Part shown: in pieces, positions 29,699 through 38,900 of the stretch
Numbering within the stretch: position 1 is the first letter of the stretch
How the letters are laid out: every line of letters begins with the position of its first letter
The notes under the pieces: generated by a model
Database searches by the model: none
What the model saw: the letters and a program-made list of their open reading frames with translations, nothing else
What the model was told of the DNA's origin: nothing
Assembly: GCA_964035575.1 (NCBI GenBank)
Contig: OZ037906.1
Coordinates: 1,178,001-1,242,000, forward strand
DNA: 64,000 bases
Direction of reading: 5' to 3'
From: Rhynchopus sp. YZ270_cl-10
Taxonomy: Eukaryota; Euglenozoa; Diplonemea; Diplonemida; Diplonemidae
Position numbers and translations under genes: made by a program

Positions 29699-32205
29699 AT
29701 GAAGGGGGTGCATGTACTCTTCGCGGGGATTACCATTGTCGCAACAATGCAGCTTTTCCTTCACCTCTCCTTACCCCGTGCAACGAGGTATGTCACTACA
29801 CTACACTACGCTACGCCATCGTTAGCTGCCTCCAACGTAGCCTTGGCGGCGGCCTCATTAGCCACACCCATCTGCTCCAAGCTTGCGTTCTTCAGGTGAA
29901 GGAGTTCCGTGCGCAGGTCACTGATGTCCCCACGTGCTTTGTGGTGGCTTTAGGATAGCTTCGTCACTCATCTTGTTCCTCTTGTTGCTGTGCCTTCGTG
30001 ACTGCATCCGCTAGCTTGCTGATGCGGTCAGACCACCCCCTTGTCCCTTCTCAGGTCGAAGCAACGGCCTCGTCTCTTCCTTCTTCTGCTTTTTGTCCTC
30101 CCTGACCCCCTTCTCCACTTCCACATCCACCACCGTCACCACCACACCATTGATGGTGATGGTACCGTGTGGGGGTGGGGAGGGGGCGTACACCGCCACC
30201 TCGCCTTGCCGGCGGGATTTCCCCACCGCCACCCCCTCCCACCCCATACTCCCCAGAATAGCTTGGACACTCGTGTGGTGGGGGACCGGGCTGAGCCGGA
30301 ATAGCCTTGTGATGATTATTTGCAGGGTTGGGATGGCTGCGGGTGTTGTTGCCCTAGCAGGGTCTTTCGAACCAACCTGGTCCCGTTGGCCGTCCGTTCG
30401 GACGTTTCCAGAGGAGCCCTCGTGGAGGTCGTGTGTGTAGTGTTCTCCCCATTTTTTTTCTCTTCTCCATCGGATGATGGCAACGTAACTTCTCTTTCTC
30501 ACAGAAAGCAACCACGCGATACTGAAGACACCGAGGCCCTGCTAAGGGAAGTCAAAGAACTATACAAAACCGTACGACGTGCGGACGAGCAGCTGCAGAA
30601 GGTGCGGAGGGAGGGTGAACCGGACACGGCATCTGACACCGACGAGAGCAGCAACGCTGCAGAGGCGGAGTCTGCGGACGACGCGAGCAGCGAGAGCGAA
30701 CCTGGCAACCATGACAACCACGACAACGATCCTCAAGCTGTGCTGAGCGAGCATGGTGCGGGTGGGGCTCGGCATGCACACACACAACGCACACCGCAGC
30801 CACCACCGTCGCCGTCATCGGACGACGAGGCGTCGTCTGCATCAGCTTCTGCAGATTCCGCAGCCTCTGAAGAAAGCGAAGCCTCGTCCAGCCAAGGAGC
30901 GGACGACAGCGATGACGACAGCGAAACACACATCAACCTCGGCAAGGTCGACGCATTGTGGACACTCCCGCCCAAAAAGGCTGCCAAAGTCGACATCGCC
31001 ACAGCGCTGTCGATCCACAAAATTAAAACAAAATTCGAGCTTGACGACTCATGCACCACGAACAAAGACTTCCAGGTATGCCTTTGTTTTTACACCGCTT
31101 TTTATTCCACAACCCACAGTCATCGCGTTCATTCCACGACTTCAACGGGCCGAAGGAGCTGGGCTTGTCGCTGCCGAAGATGAAGCCCTTCGACGGAGAG
31201 GCAAAATGCGACCCCTCTAACTACTCGCCTTCTGAAACGGAGCGTGCAACCTGCGAAGAATTTATTTCAAACTTCGAAAACTGGCAATATTTGCGGCCAA
31301 TGAGCTCGATTCTTGCAAAGGCTCGCACCATCAAGTTTATGGTCCAATCGACTGACCCGAAGGTCAAATTTATTTTGAAGATCCCACAGCATAAGTTCAT
31401 CGTCGAACCGTACAGTGAGTACACCGCGTACGAGACCGATAAGATTATTGGGACCAACCGGGTCCCTACGACACAGTGGGCGAAGGTGCCGCTGTCGTGG
31501 TTTCGAGCGTCGATGGCGTTGCTGATGCCAGCTATGTATGTACAGTGGGTCGAATGCTTCGTCTTCAATCACAAAGACCTGAAGCGCGTCGTCAAAACGT
31601 GGGGTGAAGACAGCGAGAAGAGCATCTACCTCTCTGCGCAGCTGTGGATGGACGGTGTCCACGACCTACCAAGAACTGCCCTGGGGCTACGCCACAGTAC
31701 AGTCAAAGACGGCCTCGACCCTGCAAAGGAGGTGAAGCTGGAAAAGGTGATTGAACAGTGGGCACTACAGGAGACGTCTGACCTTTATGTGTTCGACCAC
31801 ATCATCGGCAACAGCGACAGGACGCTATCCAAGAATGCGTTTGCCGTAGGGAAGTGCTCTCAGGAGGGTTGGGAGTGCACGACGCTTTCCGACAGAAGAA
31901 AGGTGCCACACATGGTGTTTCTGGACCAGGGTAGTTCGTTCTATGCGCGAGGCAACGCAAAAACGTCGGTTTTCAAGGAGGATTCGAAGGTGTGCAAGTT
32001 CCGCCGTCAAACCTTCTCCTCCATAACTGCCTTCAAGGAAGGGGACTACCTAGAAAAGATAAAAAAGCTGCTTCCAAAAAATGTGGGCTTCTGGGCAGGG
32101 TTCCGTGAATGGCAGATAGAAGGCGCAGAGCAGCGTGTGTTGTCGTTGTCGAAGCATATGCAGGAGTGCAAAAGTAAGTTTGCGAACAAAATATACCTCG
32201 ATTAA
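29699..32205 (+). CDS. FAM20/four-jointed-like secretory-pathway kinase
   Basis: Exons 29699-29787, 30505-31075 and 31120-32205 join in phases 2 and 0 to give 581 residues. Exon 1 encodes a type II signal anchor (MKGVHVLFAGITIVATMQLF, then LHLSLP), as in Golgi enzymes. Exon 2 is a Ser/Asp/Glu-rich stem. Exon 3 holds the kinase-like domain: KVKFILKIPQ (possible ATP lysine), VFDHIIGNSDRTLSK with the catalytic-loop Asp at about residue 453, and VFLDQGSSFYAR with the metal-binding Asp at about 489. These correspond to the GNMDRHHYE and LDNGRGF motifs of FAM20 proteins. The family phosphorylates secreted proteins or glycans in the Golgi lumen. The HH of the animal motif is absent, so substrate type is open. 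Exon 1 is assigned from exact phase match and topology, not from a transcript. Confidence 0.75.
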
Positions 32206-32278
32206 AAAAAGTAATATTCTAGCGAAAAGCAAGACTCTCTCCCAACACGCCCTTAACCGATAAACCAAATAATTTTAA

Positions 32279-32330
32279 TAGTGGAGCTCATCCTTGGGGT
32301 GTCAACGCTAACAAAACCAAGTTTTCAAAG
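32279..32330 (+). repeat. Rep-D copy after the FAM20-like gene
   Basis: TAGTGGAGCTCATCCTTGGG then a variant of the core and ACCAAGTTTTCAAAG. The remainder of the 32206-32695 spacer is AT-rich with no gene, and ends in CCCTCCACCAG (AG at 32674-32675). Confidence 0.65.
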
Positions 32331-32695
32331 AAAAAAACAAAACACTTAATAGAGTCCTTGCAGGAGACAACAAAAAGACAAAACAAAAGCGTCCACCCTT
32401 CGTTTAGTCGAATCAAATCCATTGCGATTTTTTGTCACAACCAATACAAAAGGGTGGTATGCAATAACGAAAACCCCGAAACATAAATAAAAAGTGAATA
32501 TTCGTCTATTTTGATGCCGCATATTTTGCATTTTCGATCGATATGTTGACCTATGGAACAGCACGTTGTTGTTGATGTTTTTATGCATCCTTCCAAGCTT
32601 AGGTTTGCACTGCTTTGTGGCAAAATTGCCTCATTTACCCCTCCATCCTCCATCCTCCACCCCACCCTCCACCAGATGTTGCGGGCCTTCACATA

Positions 32696-35237
32696 ATGGA
32701 GGTGTCCGAAGGTGCATCTGACGTGCATACACATGCCAATACTTTGCCCGCAACAGACCTGCTCGCTGCGTACTACGCACAGTACGGCCACCCAGACGAG
32801 GAGGAGGAGGACAACCACTACACCGTGGTGGACACCGTGCACCACCACACATCCTCGGCGCTCGACACATCAATCCCACCACCCCCACCAGAAGACACCA
32901 CAGAGCACCTCGACGAGACCGAGGACAGCGAGGAGCAGCCCTCCCAACCCCTCCCTTCCTCCCAGCCCGGCTACTCCCATCAACCCCCACCGCCGCAGCC
33001 GTCTTCTTTCAGCGAATTAGGTGAAGACCATGCGGACACCTTCCGCGAACCGGTCCGCGTGGAGAACTGGTTGCTGGACATGGGGGAGGGGTACAAAGAC
33101 CACCTCGGGAAGCTGCGTGCAGATCGCATACGAGAGGAGCTGATGTCGATCCAGGATAAGCCGACCATCACAGAGCATGCCAGACAGCTGACCCGCGGTG
33201 GTGTTCCTGTAGAGGAAAGACTGCTGAAGGAGCATGCGAAGAAGCGGCAACAACAGGAAAGACAACGTGGGGAGGAGGAGACGGATCCACAGTGCACCCA
33301 TACACCGGTCATCAACGAGCGGAGTCGTGAAAAAACAAGCCGCTGGGCGAACGACCTCACCGGAGCAAAGAAGGAGGTGAAGCTCCGCCAGCTGCGTGCC
33401 CGCGCGCTCGCCGCAGAGCAGGAGCAGATGAAGGAGCACCCCAGCATTGACAGCAGGTCTGCACGGATGGCGGCAAACCGCACCAACGGGATGACCGTCG
33501 AGGACCACCTCCTCTTTGCTGACAAGCAACACAAACAAGATATGTTCGAACGCCACGAACGCGACAGCCTCAAAGGCATCCAGGGCCACCCCAACATCAC
33601 CCGCCACGCAGCATCTCTCAAACGCGACGGCGACGTCACCTCACGACTCTACAGCATGCGTCTGGGCGGCTCCCTCATGGGAAGCACCCTCGAGCAATTC
33701 GCCCTCGACGTCGCCTCACAAAAAGACAAAGGCGTCGTGGCAGCCCTCCACAACAGAGGCATCACAGAGACATTTGAACCGGCCATCAACGAATGGTCTG
33801 GAGGCGGCTCACCACGCGACCCTAAGGAACGTATTGAAGAACGGCTCTTCAAGCTGTACGAAGGGACCAAGAAGAGCAACGCCGCCAAGGCAGAGGCGAT
33901 AGAGGAGGAGATCAAGCAGGCGAGCCGTACCAAGCATACCACAAAGCAGAGCGAGGTGATATACAGCCTGAGGGAGCTAGATCGGGCGGAGGGGCATCGG
34001 CTGCACAATGCACGTAATAGAGAGGAGGAGGTGCCCAAGAAGAAGATCAGTGATGCGATGTTTTTGCTGCGTTTGCAGGAGTGGGAGGCGCAGCGTGAAA
34101 AACGCAAGGGGAAGCTGCAGGCGAAGCAGCAGGAGCTCAAGCGCGAGACCATGCGTGAGTGCACGTTTGACCCTTCCAAGTCGCCCTCCATGCGTCGGAT
34201 GCGGCGTAAAAGCGTGACCCGTCCTCCAGTGACAGAAGGCTCGCTTGCAGACAGAAGTACCTCCTGGACAGTGCGCCGCCAGACAAAGCTTGCACAACAG
34301 AAGAAGGCGAAGGAGAAGGATCAAACAGCAGGGTGCAGTTTCGTGCCGTACATCAACAAGGTGTGTGTTTTTGTGATGTTGCCGTTTTGCACAAATCAGA
34401 GTTGAGTGGAAATGGCATGAAAATGCGGTCCTCGGCCTGCAGTTTTTATTGGAGTAAAAAAAATATTGAAAAGGATATCTGAAACCACCCCATCCACAGC
34501 ACGTTCCAGTAAACGATGTAGACCCTGCCCAGGCGTATGGGTACAGCGAGTTTGTCAACCGTCTGACAAGCGCGCGCGAGACAAAGCAGGAGGAGCTCAC
34601 CCGCAAGGACAGCGCACTCAAGTCCCGCCGCGAGTACACAGGCAGCCCGACGAAGACGCAGGTACACACCCCCTCTCATATCCCACCCCCTTTTCCATTC
34701 CACACCCCTAACACACCTCTCATCCTCTACAGCCATTCCAGCTTGGCAAGCGTGATGTGCAGATTGCGAGCTTGGCGAAGGTGGTTCCGCTTCCGATGGA
34801 CTCGGAGGGGCAGTACGAGGCGGCACGCAGTCGCAGCAGGAGCAGAAGCAGAAGCAGAAGCGCCTCGCAGCCCAGGAGGGGCGGACGTGCCGCTGCCTCT
34901 CGTGGTGTTGCCGCGTCTCCCGCAGCATCGCTCTCCCTCGGCACACCACGTGCCGGGTCACGTGTCGCAGCCTCTCGCATCTCCCCACCACGACCAACAC
35001 CCGCTTACGCACGACACGACCTTCCCCCTCAGCCATTTGCTTACCCCCCAAGCTGGTCCACAGGGCATGAAGGGATGGACTATGGTGAGGGAGGTGGGGG
35101 TGGGGGAGGAGGAGGAGGTGGAGGTGGTGATTTAAATGATTTCCTTTCCTCGCAGCATGCGAGTGTGATGGCGGTATGTGAATATTTTGAAAAAAAGTAT
35201 CAATCTTTCCTCTCTTCAGATGGTTGGGCAGAGGTAG
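32696..35237 (+). CDS. Coiled-coil protein with FxPxIN-type motifs
   Basis: Exons 32696-34360, 34500-34661, 34733-35173 and 35220-35237 (all phase 0) give 761 residues; donors are GTGTGT, GTACAC and GTATGT. The N-terminus is acidic and proline-rich. From residue 110 the protein is highly charged, with long helices. Four short motifs of a [C/T]-x-[F/H]-x-P-x-[I/S] type occur: THTPVINERS, TFEPAINEWS, CTFDPSKSPS and CSFVPYINK. Repeated HPNITRHAASL / HPSIDSRSARM and TITEHARQL segments also occur. Proteins with this motif grammar are common among flagellar and basal-body proteins of protists, so a cytoskeletal role is inferred. The C-terminal part has an RS-type run (8 or more Ser/Arg pairs), a 14-residue glycine run and a final exon coding only MVGQR. 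A six-codon upstream frame begins at 32676 and its stop overlaps the start codon. Confidence 0.7.
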
Positions 35238-35944
35238 TCATCGTTCGCAGCAGAGGAAAAAAGAAAAATGCAGTTAAGGAAGATCCGAGAGGGCTAAGCT
35301 GAAGAAGGAAAGGGTTGTTTTTCTAAAGTCTTACGCTTTTTATCCGGGGCTGGCATCGTCGGTGTGCCTGCATCAGGTTGCATTTTTTAGAAACCTTTTT
35401 TGTGACTGGAAGGGGCATTTTTCTGCACCTTTCCCGCACTTTTCAGCCACAATTTTTTTGCTCTTTTTATTGGTGTGGCACGTTTCCCTACTTTTCAAGT
35501 ACATAAGAACTACACAAATTTGACTTTTTTTGTAAGGTTTTGTAAGGTGACTAAGCACGAGAGGCTTGGGATCATCTTATAAACTTTCCTTTTTTTTTGG
35601 GGGCGTGCCACACCATTTATTGTTAGTACTTTGTACCAAAGACAGTTATCTTCTTTTTAAGTGCCCTGCGTCCGATGTACGGTGAGGTGTTTGCACTTTT
35701 TCAACTTTTTCTTACTTTTTATCCTCTTTTTCTCTTTTTTCCCTTTAGATAGAGCGTAGACTAGAACCAATAAGATACCAAAAAAGGGGGAAAAATGGAA
35801 AACATTTTTCAGCCATTACTATGTAGACTCGCCTCTCCTCCTCCTCCTCCTCCTCCCCCTCCCCCATCCTTCGCCTGCCCACTTCCCCTTCTTCCCCTAC
35901 TCTGTTTGCCACCGAAGAGGGGAGGGTTCCCTTTATGCCAAATA
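35238..35944 (+). other. Spacer with Rep-B and Rep-A fragments
   Basis: A Rep-B piece (GGCATCGTCGGTGTGCCTGC) lies at 35345-35385 and a Rep-A tail at 35546-35592 (GACTAAGCACGAGAGGCTTG). A long CT-rich tract at 35828-35910 precedes the next gene and looks like an acceptor tract rather than coding sequence. Confidence 0.5.
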
Positions 35945-38900
35945 ATGGATCCGTCTCTCGTGTATTTACACCAACAGCAGGCGGCACGAAAGCGTGAGGT
36001 GACGCAGGTTGTGGTATGTTGTGTGCCTCTCCCCTCCCTCATTCTCATTCTCCTTTTCCCCTCCCCTCTTCCTCGTTTCTCCGACATCGTGCCTGAAATT
36101 GTAGAATTTAACTTCTATCTTATCAACAACAAAAAATAAAAAATACCCCCCTCTTCCTCGTTTCAATGGTGCACTGCTACGAGAATGCTTTGTATTTTTG
36201 TATTGTTCCACAAAAGGGATGGACTGTGGTAAAAGGTGCACTGTTCATGAGAGGGGTTTGTTTTTTCAAAAAAAAAAAAGAAGGATTATATTTTGTGTAA
36301 CCAAATATCAGCCTTTTTGTTTTCGGCTAGCCAACTCTGCAACCGATTCAGAAATCATGAGAGATGATTTCTGCAACCGACTCACAAATCATGTGATATG
36401 ATTACAATGTTATGCAAAACGTGACCATGACATTTAAAAATTTCTCACTGTTTTGTATATCCTACGGTTTGCCTAGGTGGTAGAGACTAGTCAACCCCCC
36501 TCCCCTCTTCCTCAAGGAAAGAAAGAAAGCCTCCCCCCTCCCATTTCGCGGTTGGGCGTCTCCCACCCCATCCTCTTCGCTTTGTTCCTCCGGTGTCTGC
36601 TGCGCGTGTTCTGGTTTGAGTTATCTGTGTGATTGGGGTTCTATTGCCGAGTCATGGCACGTGTGCTGCCTGATGGGTGTCTTCCTTATCAGACGGTTCC
36701 TAACAGTTTTTCTGACCGCAGGTGCGGTTCACGAGTGCCTTGACATGGGTGCTACGACTTCTTCTGGCTGTGACGGGTTTTTGTGTGTTGTGTGTTTCTT
36801 TGCTGTGGTGGTGCCTACACACGTGTGGCTTGTGTTTATCTTGTTAACCTCTGCAGACTGATTCTATGTGCCCTGTGTTGTGTGTCTCCCGTCTCCTCCT
36901 CTTCTATGTCGTCTTGCTTGCCTCATCTTCTCCGTAATTGTTGTGTCTGAGGTGTCTGTGGTATGTATCTCTCATCTGGTAAATAGATATGGGTACTCGA
37001 GCTCCTTCCTTTCATGAGTGCTTCATCGAGTACCTACTGTTCCCTGCCGGTGGGCTCTTCCTTGCGCGTCTGTCTGCCTGCTTAGTTCTCGAGTACCTAC
37101 TCTTAGTTACGTGGTGTGTATCGGGTAGCGTTGGTATAAATAATTCCCGCCGCCTATCCATAGGTGTAGCGTTGGTATAAATAAGTCCCGCCGCCTATCC
37201 ATAGGTGTAGCGTTGGTATAAATAAGTCCCGCCGCCTATCCATAGGTGTAGCGTTGGTATAAATAATTCCCGCCGCCTATCCATAGGTGTAGCGTTGGTA
37301 TAAATAAGTCCCGCCGCCTATCCATAGGTGTAGCGTTGGTATAAATAAGTCCCGCCGCCTATCCATAGGTGTAGCGTTGGTATAAATAATTCCCGCCGCC
37401 TATCCATTGGTGTAGCGTTGGTATAAATAAGTCCCGCCGCCTATCCATAGGTGTAACGTTGAAGATCTGTGTGTTTCTCGGGGGCCGGTCCTTGACCATG
37501 CGCCGATGCGTTCTGTACTCTGTCCGTGTGGTCGGTCCTGCCCGTGGTACCTCTATCCTCTGTGTGTGTCGTATACCCTTTCCTACCGTGGTGATCAGGT
37601 CTGCCTGTCCCCCTTGCGGTTCTTGGTCGTCTGGGTGTGTGGTCATGAGTATGTCTTCTACCTTCAGTCCTCTTCTTCCCTTGCCTGTCTTGTTCGCCGA
37701 GTTCTTTCCTGTCTCTGTTGCATCTGTCGGGTCTGAGGTGTCCATGTGGTGTGCGATGCCTTGGCTGGAACAGCGCATCTTCGTACCCACGCACGTGGAG
37801 GATCCTGCTGCGCTACCACCCGCGACCCGGCTACGGAATACGACGTCTGCCCCTGCTGTACCCAACACGCATGCGTCTGCTGCCCCGAGTGCGCCTTCCC
37901 CAAGTACGGCTCCATCTGTGCTGTGCACCCGTGCGACGAGCACCAGTGCGATGCTGTAGGTGCTGTAGTGCCGCTGGGATCTTTCTGCGTCAGCCAAGAG
38001 TGATGTATGGAGGCATCGACCGGTACGAGGCCAGGCACCTTACGCAGTGGATGTACGGACACGACGCTCAGTTGAGGCTACGTGCCGGTGGTGTGTCTGT
38101 GTTCGGGATTATGGCCGCTTGGACTTCCGCAGTTTCCGGGTTGACGAGGCTGTGGCCGCTTGTGAGTGAGCCGGTGAGGGCACTGCATGAACCTGATGCT
38201 GGGCAGGATCCTTCTGTGCCGTGCATCTTCTACGGGCCGTACTTGTCTGCGAAGCAGGTGGTGGTTTCAACGACGCCTCTCAGTGTGGCGATGGCAGTGA
38301 TAGCCGACTATGCGTACGATGTTCCCTGTGTGTGGCTCGACGCATACCGCTACGTGAGTTCGTGTGTAATAGGATCTGCTTGATTTGTGATGGTGTCTTC
38401 AATCTATTCCTCTTCCCACTATGCCTCGTCTTGTTCGCCTCGTTCTCTCCGGTACCCCTTTGCGTCTGTCGGGTCTGAGGAGTCTAAGTGTTGTGTGATC
38501 TCTTGTGTCGTAGGTGGCTAGGCGTGTGAGGCTTGCGTCCATCTTATGATCTTTAATGACACACTGCCGCTAGTTCTTTGCATTTCACGTTTCATTGATC
38601 TGAGCCACGCAGTGTTTTCCGAATGGTTTGTGAGTCGTGTAGTATCTTCGGATTCTTCCTCTCAGTTCGTCCGACTGACTGTTGGTGTGTGACCCTGTCC
38701 GAACCAAGAGAGTCTTGGTTATTTGAGTATTTAACTTCCACATAGTTGTTTTTCCATCTGTGCGAGTAGAACCCTCGCCGAGCCAAGAGTGTCTGGGTGG
38801 CTTGAGATTCAGAAGAATTTCTCTCTATTCGCCGAGCTGCCTGTGTGTGCTATGAACTCTGTCCAAGTCTGAGTTCTCTGGGTTCTTGTGACAGGATGCT

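Noticed and set aside
35795-35944. N-terminal extension of the small coiled-coil gene from the ATG at 35795
   Set aside because: The extension is encoded almost wholly by a CT-rich tract that looks like a splice-acceptor tract, giving a run of prolines and leucines.
37125-37460. CRISPR-like array
   Set aside because: Units are contiguous with no unique spacers, and the genome is eukaryotic.
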